This document shows, one piece after another, positions 42,260 through 50,389 of a stretch of 64,000 bases of DNA (position 1 is its first letter; the number at the start of each line of letters is the position of its first letter). The position numbers and the translations under genes are program-made. Origin of the DNA: Micromonospora sp. WMMD1082 (GTDB lineage Bacteria > Actinomycetota > Actinomycetes > Mycobacteriales > Micromonosporaceae); the NCBI RefSeq assembly GCF_029626175.1, contig NZ_JARUBM010000002.1, forward strand, positions 744,001 to 808,000, given 5' to 3'. Below the pieces are notes generated by a model, which did not search any database, had not been told where the DNA came from, and saw only the letters and a program-made list of their open reading frames with translations.

Positions 42260-42880
42260 GTGAGTCACATCAAGTTCGAGACGCGGACTCCGCGGAACCG
42301 ATGGATCGAGGCCGGCTTGGAAGCGCTCGCGGCCGGCGGCCCCGAAGCGGTACGCGTCGAAGCGCTGGCCAAGCGGCTCGGTGTCTCGAAGGGCGGCTTC
42401 TACGGATTCTTCGCCGACCGCGACGCGCTACTGACGGCCATGCTGGACACCTGGGAGCGAGAGAGCATCGACGAGGTGTTCGAACGCGTCGAACGCGAAG
42501 GCGGCGACCCGAAGACCCGGATCACCCGCGCCGGCCTCCTCACCTTCTCCAGTGACCGGCTCCTCCCGATCGACCTGGCGCTGCGCGACTGGGCCCGCCG
42601 CGATCAGGCGGTCGCCGATCGCCTGCGCCGGGTCGACAACCGGCGCATGGATCTACTACGGGAGATGATCGGCACGTTTTGCGACGATCCAGCGGAGGTG
42701 GAGGCCCGCAGCGTGCTCGCGTTCTGCCTCCTCATCGGAGAACACTTCCTCGCCGCCGACCACGGCGACCGCACCCGGGCGCAGGTGCTACGCCGCGCCG
42801 GCGATCTCATCCTCGACCGGCACCCGGACGACGACACAGGTGGCAGTCTTCCCGAACTGAATCTGGACCGCGACCGATGA
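42260..42880 (+). CDS. TetR-family regulator
   Basis: 206 aa from GTG 42260. HTH: RNRWIEAGLEALAAGGPEAV, RVEALAKRLGVSKGGFYGFF, ADRDALLTAMLDTWER. The C-terminal domain is helical. An upstream ATG at 42164 would read through the operator and is rejected. It is expected to repress the divergent methyltransferase/GDSL operon. Confidence 0.87.
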   Translation: MSHIKFETRTPRNRWIEAGLEALAAGGPEAVRVEALAKRLGVSKGGFYGFFADRDALLTAMLDTWERESIDEVFERVEREGGDPKTRITRAGLLTFSSDRLLPIDLALRDWARRDQAVADRLRRVDNRRMDLLREMIGTFCDDPAEVEARSVLAFCLLIGEHFLAADHGDRTRAQVLRRAGDLILDRHPDDDTGGSLPELNLDRDR

Positions 42881-43038
42881 GTACCGGCGGTGATCGGGGC
42901 GCCCGGGCAGGCGGCGAGGTTGGTGACATATCCGTTGATCCCGGCCGGTGCGCACGCCTCGCTTCGAGGGCCCGGTTCACGGACACGGGAGATCGGCATT
43001 CGCCGATTAAATCCACCCTCCCACCCTGCGGTGGAAGA

Positions 43039-43088
43039 TGGTGGAGCCGAGGGGACTCGAACCCCTGACCCCCACACTGCCAGTATGG
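43039..43088 (-). tRNA. 3' fragment of tRNA-Ala(GGC): attachment-site remnant, not functional
   Basis: Read on the minus strand, bases 43088 to 43039 give an anticodon stem CCATA/TGTGG around loop CTGGCAG (anticodon GGC), variable loop GGGTC, T-arm AGGGG-TTCGAGT-CCCCT, acceptor 3' strand CGGCTCC with the U70 expected of tRNA-Ala, then A and CCA. The acceptor 5' strand and D-arm are absent. Such 3' halves are left when an integrative element recombines in a tRNA gene. The break lies on the high-coordinate side, so the element extends to the right. Confidence 0.85.
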
Positions 43089-43392
43089 TAACGATTCTGT
43101 CACGCCATACCGCAGGATGCCGACAGGTGCTTTGAGCAGGGAAAATTCTCTACGTCAAATCACGCTCCCTGTCGCCACATGTCGCGCAATGATGGCTATT
43201 TGATCTTGGGCTGTGACCACCAATGTGACCACACTCAGTGTGGGAGGCTTCGTGCCACCCCGTCCGCCAACCACTGCCCGCACCAGCGAAGCCGTTCACT
43301 ACGCCGGTCGTACACCACTTCCATGGACGCAACCCGGGTGGTGATGCTGTCTGAGCCTTCGACCTCGACTGTTTTCCCGGTGCGGAGGCGTG
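43089..43392. other. Island-end spacer with TGTGACCAC direct repeats
   Basis: About 300 bases without a supported gene. Two copies of TGTGACCAC (43212-43220, 43224-43232) and a small palindrome CCACACTCAGTGTGG lie here, compatible with integrase arm-type binding sites next to the att core. Base composition is lower in GC than the chromosome to the left. Confidence 0.4.
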
Positions 43393-44448
43393 ATGTCCCC
43401 CGCTACGGTTGCCGATGTGCCAGCGGGACCATCGAGCAAGCCGAAGCGTCATCACTACGTTCCCCAGGCGTACCTTGCCCGGTTCGGCCGGGATCGACAG
43501 ATAGCCGTTCGGCGGCGTGGGACGCCCGGTCATTACGTCACCAACGTGAAAAACGTGGCGTTGGAGACGAACTTCTATCAGACGACGAAGGCAGACGGTC
43601 AAACCTCGGTGGAGGTGGAAACCTGGCTGGCTGAGGTCGATGGCATGGCCGATCAGGCAATCGCTGATGTCCTGGCCGCCGGTGAGCCACCTCGGCCGGG
43701 AACGCCGGAGCGGTTCAACCTTGCTGCGGTGCTCGCGATCCAGATGACCCGCACGCCGGAGACGCGAGAGCGGGTGCTGTTCACCGACCGGCTCGCGAGG
43801 TACGCGAATGGCGACGAGGTTTCTCTCGACCTCGTCCGGAGGTTTCTCGCCGAGAAACACCTGGGGTTCGACCCGCGCGACGGTGAGGTGCAGGGAGCCT
43901 TCGACATGTACCACGCCTCCCACTTGATGAGTGATGGGGAGGTCACGAAGGATGACGCCATCAATGTCGCTCTGCGCACGGCCCCAGACGTCGCGGTTCC
44001 TCTTGCGATGAAGCGGTGGACGTTGGAGGTTGCCCGCAAGCCGAAGTTCATGACCTCCGACTCCCCACTCGTTCTCTGGCGTCCACGGACACCACGTGAT
44101 GCCTTTGAGGGAGTCGGCATAAAGACGGCGCATGAGATCAGGTTTCCGCTCGACACCGGTCACCAACTTGTGCTTGTCGACCTGGAGAACGCCCGGCCGA
44201 CGACGGTGCGCGTCGAACCTGATCGGGTTCGCCAGTGCAACGCGGACCTGGCCAGCGCATGCCACACCCTCATAGTGGGACATCCGGACCGGACCCGTCA
44301 GTTGACGGAGTTGAAACTGGCGCGGCGGCGGCCGGTTCTCCGGTTCAACACGGGTCCTTTCTACGAGAGGAACAGTGCCGGCGAAGACGTCTACACCGGC
44401 GAGGTCTTACATGCATGGGTGCAGCGGCATGATCAGGTGGGCGCTTGA
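43393..44448 (+). CDS. DUF4238-domain protein
   Basis: 351 aa from ATG 43393 (GTG 43390 also possible; GGAGG just upstream). KPKRHHYVPQAYLARFGRD is the HHYVPQxYL signature of DUF4238, followed by VTNVKNVALETNFY, a helical middle and KPKFMTSDSPLVLWRP with HEIRFPLDTGHQLVLV typical of the family. Members are found on mobile elements; their biochemical role is unknown, though the conserved His pair and TSDxP motif suggest an enzyme. It is the first gene inside the island edge. Confidence 0.85.
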   Translation: MSPATVADVPAGPSSKPKRHHYVPQAYLARFGRDRQIAVRRRGTPGHYVTNVKNVALETNFYQTTKADGQTSVEVETWLAEVDGMADQAIADVLAAGEPPRPGTPERFNLAAVLAIQMTRTPETRERVLFTDRLARYANGDEVSLDLVRRFLAEKHLGFDPRDGEVQGAFDMYHASHLMSDGEVTKDDAINVALRTAPDVAVPLAMKRWTLEVARKPKFMTSDSPLVLWRPRTPRDAFEGVGIKTAHEIRFPLDTGHQLVLVDLENARPTTVRVEPDRVRQCNADLASACHTLIVGHPDRTRQLTELKLARRRPVLRFNTGPFYERNSAGEDVYTGEVLHAWVQRHDQVGA

Positions 44449-44501
44449 CGCGCGCTGGGGCCAACGATCCCGGATGAGTTGTGTCGGGGTGAGCCAGCCA
44501 G

Positions 44502-45616
44502 TCACCGACGATGTCCCTCAGCAGCGGTACGTTCCGGTGGCCGCTGCCCGTGGCTGGCTTCCCGCACGCTGATCAAGGCGCGCATGGCCGAGGGCTGTCT
44601 TCCGGTGATCGTTGATGCTGCTACGCGTGCTGCGGAGGTCAGCAGTCGGTGCCCGGTGTTGTCGAGTGGCCGGTCGAGGCCGCTCGTTTCCAGTACGGTC
44701 GCCAACGCGCTGCGGCGGGTTTCGTCCATCTGGGCGCTGAGCGGATGTTCAAGGGCGTCGCGGGCGGCGTAGCCGTCCTCAGCGTCCAGCGTTGCCCTGG
44801 TCAGTTGCTCGCCGACAGAGGTAACGAAGTCTTGGTCGTTATCCCCGGCGTCGATGATCGACAGGGCGAGCCTGGTGGTGAAGACGGTTGTTCCCGCGTT
44901 CTTGGGTAGTTGCAGGTACGGGTGGATCATCGTGTCGCGGTGGGCGGCGGGCAGCGGTTGGTTCGGGCTCGGCACCAGGCGGTGAGGCAGGCGTTGACGG
45001 CGGCTTCCCAGGGTTCGCCGGGTTCGGTTTCGGTGAGGAGCTGCCGTGCCGCCTGGTGCTGGCCGGCGACGAGGCGGGCGATCACGGCGACTTGGCGGCC
45101 GTCGAGCATACGCTGGCCGATACCATTCCGTCGCCGGAGGTGGTCCTCGGCATCGGTCCAGCGGCCGGCGCTGGTGAGTGCGCGGCTGCCGTCGGCGAGG
45201 CAGACGCCGTACAGCCAGCGGGTCAGGTCTCGGTGGTTGTCGGGTTCGGCGGTGTGGATGGCGGCGGGGACGGTGATCCCGTCAATGACGATGTCGGTGC
45301 GAGTGCGGATCGCCTCGAACAGGCTGGTGATCAGGAAGTGGCCGGTGTCGCTGTCGCCGGCTCGGATTTCGAGGCGGGCCAGGTTCACCAGGGGTTCCAG
45401 TCCGTGACAGGCGTTCGCGGGGTCGAGAGTTTCCGAGCTCTCGTGCAGCCAGGCCAGGGCGTGGCGGTGGCGCCAGGTATGGGCCAGTTCGGGCCCGCTC
45501 AGGCGGACAAGGCCATCCCGCTGGAAGTCGCCAGCAGACTCGCGTTCATCCGCTTCGAGTTCTGTCTCCAGTTCGTGATCACATTGGCGCTCCGGCTGGC
45601 CGAGGCGGACTCTCAC
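44502..45616 (-). pseudogene. Helical-repeat (TPR-like) regulator-type protein, frameshifted
   Basis: Two frames make one protein. From GTG 45616 the first reads LVRLSGPELAHTWRHRHALA, IRTRTDIVIDGITVPAAIHT and EPGEPWEAAVNACLTAWCRA, then runs to a stop at 44927. The second frame continues with AAHRDTMIHPYLQLPKNAGT and TTVFTTRLALSIIDAG to 44502. The switch lies around 44940-44985 (one base missing or two extra). I recall full-length relatives in actinobacteria with both parts continuous and sometimes an N-terminal XRE HTH, which is not present here. Likely inactive. Confidence 0.7.
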
Positions 45617-45810
45617 CTCGCACCGTCAGCCTGGCTCACCGACCGAAATTGGATACGACGCAGGCGCGGATGCGAGCCCTTGTCGCTGGAGCGCCGCCGG
45701 TTATCCGGTTGTCGCCGGGCGCAGAATGGTTGCATGAGCATCAAGATCAAGGCGCTGTGGTGGCGGTCAACCGTCCGCCGCAGCATCGGTGCAGAGGAGG
45801 CGATGCGGGG

Positions 45811-46989
45811 ATGACCACCGCGGAGCAGAGTCCTCCCTCTCGTTTCCTGCCCGAACCGGCGGCGGTCGTTCGGGACATGGTGAAGAAGGAGCACCGCCGC
45901 AACCTGGCGATGCCCGTGACGGTCCCCGACGAACGCGGACGGTTCGCGCCGGCGCTGCTTCCCGAGGTCTTCCCGGTCGTCGTGGATGCGAACGCCCTCC
46001 GGGATGACCTGCTGCGAGTCGCCGCCGGCAAGCCCCGCACGTTGATGTTGAACGCCGCCAACGGCGGCGTGCTCCGTCTCTTCTGCGCGCCGCACGTCCT
46101 GCACGAGGTCGAACGGCACCTGGTGGAGTGGTCGGCGCAGAGGAGCCTTGATCCCGGTGTCGTCCGAGCGGCGTGGCAGGACAGCATCGCGCCCCTGCTC
46201 CGGTGCGTGGAGGTACCTGCCGGGCTGACGACCGTGGCCGAGCAGCAGCGTCTCGACTACCTCAACCAGCCGCCCACCGTCAGCAGGTACTGCGATCCCG
46301 ACGACGTCCCCACCGCAACCCTGGCGATCCTGTTGAACGCCGCACTGCTGAGTAAGGACCGAGCACCGTTGCGGGCGGTCTACGGGCATCCGTATGACCA
46401 CGTCGCCCACGCTCAGTGGCAGAGCGAACTGGGTGCCGTCGGCGATCTCGGCCCGCTCGGACGGTTCGTCCACGCATTTGAATCACTTCTCGGCCTGGCC
46501 GGCTCCGGCGTCTTCCACGGGATCGTCGCTGCTGCTCGCCGGGTGCCGTGGCCGTGGCTGGTGGTCGGCACGCTGGCTACCGCCGGCGCGGTCAGTTACC
46601 TCGTCGCCCCCGAGGCCAGGGCCAAGGTGCAGGCCGCGTTAGGTACCGGGCTGTCGTCCGCCGCTGTCACCGTTGCAGAGGTCCTGACGCAACGTGATGC
46701 CGCACGGAGGCAGTTCGAGACGCTCCAACCAGTTCAGCCCGACAGCGACGAGATCACAGGGCACCGCGGTCCTTCGGCTGCCCTGGCGAGGGCGTGCCTT
46801 TACCGTTTGGCGCGCAGCCCACACAGTGACCAGAGCGCACGAGACCTCACCGCTCTACTACGGCACACGGACGATGTCACCGTCGGCGAGGCGAAGGTGC
46901 GTGCCACGCTGCGTGCCCTCGACGCCTTCGCCGAGCCGTGTCGCGGCCGTTTCCAAATCGGGCAGCCGGCCCCGCTGCATCTTGGCTGA
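45811..46989 (+). CDS. PIN-like nuclease domain protein with a membrane segment
   Basis: 392 aa from ATG 45811 (GAGGAGG upstream; an earlier in-frame ATG at 45649 lacks a protein-like sequence). VFPVVVDANALRDDLLR resembles the first acidic motif of PIN domains, CAPHVLHEVERHLVEW the second, and RYCDPDDVPTATLAILLNA with LLSKDRAPL the third and fourth. Around residue 250 a membrane helix (PWLVVGTLATAGAVSYLVA) follows, then a helical tail. A membrane-tethered RNase is a reasonable inference. It lies beside a REase-fold gene in the island. Confidence 0.7.
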   Translation: MTTAEQSPPSRFLPEPAAVVRDMVKKEHRRNLAMPVTVPDERGRFAPALLPEVFPVVVDANALRDDLLRVAAGKPRTLMLNAANGGVLRLFCAPHVLHEVERHLVEWSAQRSLDPGVVRAAWQDSIAPLLRCVEVPAGLTTVAEQQRLDYLNQPPTVSRYCDPDDVPTATLAILLNAALLSKDRAPLRAVYGHPYDHVAHAQWQSELGAVGDLGPLGRFVHAFESLLGLAGSGVFHGIVAAARRVPWPWLVVGTLATAGAVSYLVAPEARAKVQAALGTGLSSAAVTVAEVLTQRDAARRQFETLQPVQPDSDEITGHRGPSAALARACLYRLARSPHSDQSARDLTALLRHTDDVTVGEAKVRATLRALDAFAEPCRGRFQIGQPAPLHLG

Positions 46990-47036
46990 TGAAGCCTGTG
47001 CCAGTCCCAAGGAACCGCTATGGCCCTCGTTCGTCG

Positions 47037-47453
47037 CTACCGGATGACGGCGGCGGCCCGATGCCGGCGAGGGCGGTTGGCGACTCGCCACCATTCGTCT
47101 GCGCGCCGCGCGACGGCAACTTCGCTGGCACAATGGCGGTGCTCGCAGGCAAGGGTGTCGTGTTCGACAGCACCGACGATCACGTGCCTGTCTCCGTCAA
47201 GTCGGAGCCGGTCACCGGCGTCGAGCAGCCGTTTGAGGGCACGGTCGAGGCTGCGGCGGGAGGTGTGCCGGGAGACCAGGCGATCCAGGTCGACGTCGGC
47301 GACCAGAGTGCTTCCGCCGTTGTCACGATCGCGGTACGCCACCTCGGAGAGGACCTGGAACTCGCTTCCGCGGAAACCCAGACACATCAGGTGGCGGATC
47401 ACGTAGGAGAGCATGCTGATCGGCATCTTCTCGGGCATCGGCTCCGGGATCAA
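47037..47453 (-). CDS. Small hypothetical protein, possible winged helix
   Basis: 138 aa from TTG 47453, supported by AAGGAGG five bases upstream. MSYVIRHLM-like helices (LSYVIRHLMCLGFRGSEFQV) lead to LVSRHTSRRSLDRALKRLLD and GDRLRLDGDRHVIV, which looks like a winged helix-turn-helix. The last ~40 residues are arginine/alanine-rich and may be non-native. Codon bias supports the frame only moderately. Function unknown. Confidence 0.45.
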   Translation of the reverse strand: MIPEPMPEKMPISMLSYVIRHLMCLGFRGSEFQVLSEVAYRDRDNGGSTLVADVDLDRLVSRHTSRRSLDRALKRLLDAGDRLRLDGDRHVIVGAVEHDTLACEHRHCASEVAVARRADEWWRVANRPRRHRAAAVIR

Positions 47454-47750
47454 CGCTGCCTCCTTAAATCGGCTACGACGATCCTGGCAGGGCCGGACAC
47501 GACAAGGCTGCAGGCCCGAGTCGGCCCGAACCAATTTCACACTCCCCGGTGACCAGTCCTGGCCTGGCAGGCGGGGACCCAGGGCGGCAGAACGACGAAC
47601 TGGCCGGGCCATGATCGGCTGAGTACAGCGTCGTCCCGTACGCTTCGCCGACCCGTGGTACCCGTTGGCCTCCCGCGCTTCACTGGTTCTGAGACGCCCG
47701 GCATGCTGACAGCGGATTTCAAACCGGCCTCCGTGTGGGCGAGGAACTTG
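47454..47750. other. Spacer without a supported gene
   Basis: Divergent spacer of about 300 bases between the small minus-strand gene and the large REase-like gene. I see no coding frame with a ribosome binding site and no strong palindrome. Confidence 0.4.
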
Positions 47751-49934
47751 ATGGTGAGCGGGATGCGACCCGCTGGGATGGGAGCGGCAACGATGCAGCT
47801 GGAGGTCTCGCCGGCATCTGGGGAGCTGGAAACCCGGCCCGATGTGATTGGCTATACCTCCGTGCTTCTGGCTCGGGAGGAACATCGCCTGTTTGCTCTT
47901 CTTGACCCGGATGATCCAGACGGCGCGGGCCGCGCACACTTCGAGGCGGCCGTGCGGCGTTACCTGGGTCAGCTGGAGTCGGCGGTTTACGACCGGACGG
48001 ACCGGCTGCTGGGACTTCGCAAGATCGCTCCGCTCAGCGTGTCGGTCCGCAACGACGACGGTGCCCTCATCCAAGGCGCGCAGGTGACGATCCGTCTTCA
48101 CGCTCATGGTCAGCAACAACTAATCCAGGCTGATCTTGATGAGGACCTTCTGACGGAGATTCCAATCCCACCGTCTCCTCCCGGCGGCGTAGCCGCGTCC
48201 CCACTTCACAAGCGGGCGGCTGCATGGACTCCGGGAGAACGAACAGCGCCGCACGCTGACCCCTTCGACCGGGCCGCAGACTCCGTACATCGCGGGCTGC
48301 GCAACGTCGTCGAACCGGCTCTCATCATCGCGACCCCGAAAGACGAGCGCCTGATTGAGCTGGTCTACCCCGAGGTCGATCTCCGGCCCGGTCAGATCCT
48401 CCTGCTGCCAGATGTCGCGCTTGACCTGCTAGAAACCGTCAATGAATGGTGCGAGGCTACCTGGACGGTGACCGCCCGCAACCACCCCGGCATCGTCACC
48501 GGCCGGTTCGAGTTGTTCACTGTCGCCGACCCGTACGCCCTCGCTCGCACCTGGCCAGCCGCAAACGTGTCGCCCGCTCACGGCTCCCGCGCACGCGCCG
48601 GTTCCGACTACCCACCAGGCAGCGGCGCCCGAGAGCCGATCTGCGGAATACTCGACGACGTGAATCCCCTGCTTCTCGCCGCCGGCGGCGAGCTGCCGTC
48701 GACGAAACTTCGCCAGCGGCTCTGGAACGCGGTGCGAGAGATCGGCGCGCTACACGATGAGGCCCTCGATGACGACCCGCAGGCCGCCGTTGACCGGCTG
48801 GTTGCGAAGTACCGCGTACCCGATACGGCGTACCGCGGCGACCCGACGGTCGCGGCCCCGGTGCGCCAGCGCAGGGAACAGGTCCGCGACTTTCCCCATC
48901 CCACCCGCATGGTGAACAGGGTCGTACAGGACTACGAGGTTGCCGTCGACTTCGACGGCGACGCCGGTCTCGTGCGAGCCTCGCTCGCTACGTGCGCCCA
49001 CGAACCGCAGTGGCAGGTGCGGGGCAGCCAGATCCGGGCGGTGTTCACCGCCGACGTCACCATGCCGGGAAGCAAGTTGGAGCGGTGGATCAGGGAGCGT
49101 GCCGCCGACGCTGCCGCTCATCTCGACAACGCCCGCCGGGACCTCGCCCGCTACCACGACGAACTCAATGCCGCGGTGGAGGACCTCGTGCCCAAAATGC
49201 TGGCTGTCCGGCTCGCCGGCCAACGGCAACGCGAAGAACTCACCCTCACCTTCGCGTCAGCATCCATCAACGAGCGGGACGGTGAGCCCTCCGTCGGGGC
49301 CGACGCGGCCCGGACCCCGCCCGGGCCCAGCACCGATCCGGAGATGCTCTTCGAGGAGGTTCTCAAGACGCTGGAGTCCTCGGCAGAGGTTCTGGCGGCT
49401 CATACCCCGCTCGTGCAAGCACTCGACACCGAGGAACTGCTGCGCTTCCACCTCATACTCTTCCTCCAAGGCCGACATCCCGAGCCGTATCTCTTCACCG
49501 CAGAGACGTTCCACGGCCAGGGCAAGGTCGACATCGCGGTGCACTGGAACGGTCGGCTCATCGGCGTTGTGGAGTGCAAGGTCTGGCACAGCGAGCGGCA
49601 GTTCCGCGAAGGCATCGACCAGGTACTAAGCTACCTCACCCCCAACGACACCCGAGTCGCCTACGTCGTGTTCATCAAGCAGCAGACCGTCACCTCGATC
49701 GTCGACGTCCTCAAACACACGATGCTCAACCACGCAAACTGCGCCGACACCGAGAGTCCGACCGGCTCCAGAAGGTTCACCTTCGCATTTCACGCCACCG
49801 CCGACCCCGGACGGCCTATCACGATGGATTTGCTCCCGATGCCCTTGGCCACCAGCGCTACCGGAAAATCGACCGATCGAGGGCTCCGGCGGCGACCCCC
49901 ACCGGGAGGCCAAGGCCGCGGCGAGACAAGCTGA
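47751..49934 (+). CDS. Large protein with C-terminal PD-(D/E)xK nuclease-like motif
   Basis: 727 aa from ATG 47751 (GAGGA five bases upstream); ATG 47793 is nearly as good. Residues ~30-580 match nothing I recognise: ETRPDVIGYTSVLLAREEHR, a beta-rich middle and charged helices near 450-500. At the C-terminus, GKVDIAVHWNGRLIGVVECK (Asp ~592, Glu-x-Lys ~608-610) followed by FREGIDQVLSYL fits a restriction-endonuclease fold. No helicase or methylase motifs are in it. With the PIN gene and the type I system nearby, a stand-alone defence nuclease is inferred. Confidence 0.75.
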   Translation: MVSGMRPAGMGAATMQLEVSPASGELETRPDVIGYTSVLLAREEHRLFALLDPDDPDGAGRAHFEAAVRRYLGQLESAVYDRTDRLLGLRKIAPLSVSVRNDDGALIQGAQVTIRLHAHGQQQLIQADLDEDLLTEIPIPPSPPGGVAASPLHKRAAAWTPGERTAPHADPFDRAADSVHRGLRNVVEPALIIATPKDERLIELVYPEVDLRPGQILLLPDVALDLLETVNEWCEATWTVTARNHPGIVTGRFELFTVADPYALARTWPAANVSPAHGSRARAGSDYPPGSGAREPICGILDDVNPLLLAAGGELPSTKLRQRLWNAVREIGALHDEALDDDPQAAVDRLVAKYRVPDTAYRGDPTVAAPVRQRREQVRDFPHPTRMVNRVVQDYEVAVDFDGDAGLVRASLATCAHEPQWQVRGSQIRAVFTADVTMPGSKLERWIRERAADAAAHLDNARRDLARYHDELNAAVEDLVPKMLAVRLAGQRQREELTLTFASASINERDGEPSVGADAARTPPGPSTDPEMLFEEVLKTLESSAEVLAAHTPLVQALDTEELLRFHLILFLQGRHPEPYLFTAETFHGQGKVDIAVHWNGRLIGVVECKVWHSERQFREGIDQVLSYLTPNDTRVAYVVFIKQQTVTSIVDVLKHTMLNHANCADTESPTGSRRFTFAFHATADPGRPITMDLLPMPLATSATGKSTDRGLRRRPPPGGQGRGETS

Positions 49935-50058
49935 CCGAAGCGCATCACCACCAGGCCGGATGCCGCAGCTCAGGATCAGGGTGCTGGGCGAGACGCGTGT
50001 AACCTGCGACCTAGCGTCGGCAGATGCAGCAGGTGGAGGAGAGAACCGTGCACGACCG

Positions 50059-50274
50059 GTGTCGACGATTGCCGCAACTGGTTGGGGCAGCGTCCCTGAT
50101 TGGATCGGTGGCATCGAAACCGCCGCCGTGACCATCCTGCTCACCATCGGCTGGTGGGGCAAAAGCCGACACCGGCGACACGACCAGGAGCGCCAGTCAG
50201 CCGTCGCGATCCGGCAACTCCTACTGGACATCGAGGACCTGTACGCGGCGATGAGCCCGAACCCTGTTGTCTAG
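50059..50274 (+). CDS. Small single-span membrane protein
   Basis: About 71 aa. WIGGIETAAVTILLTIGWWG is a clear membrane helix, followed by a basic KSRHRRHDQERQS and a helical tail RQLLLDIEDLYAAM. The start is unclear: GTG 50059 lacks a close ribosome binding site, and the frame is open further upstream to 49960. Function unknown. Confidence 0.4.
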   Translation: MSTIAATGWGSVPDWIGGIETAAVTILLTIGWWGKSRHRRHDQERQSAVAIRQLLLDIEDLYAAMSPNPVV

Positions 50275-50389
50275 CCCCGCCCACAGCCCCCGGAGGTCGG
50301 AGGGACGGCACCGGGCGAAGATTCTCGTATCCGTAGCGATGAGGCGGTAACCCGAGGGCGCAGCGTCGCGACGCGTGGTGTGGGTGCCG

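Noticed and set aside
43039..43150. Complete tRNA-Ala gene
   Set aside because: Acceptor 5' strand and D-arm are absent, so only the 3' half is present.
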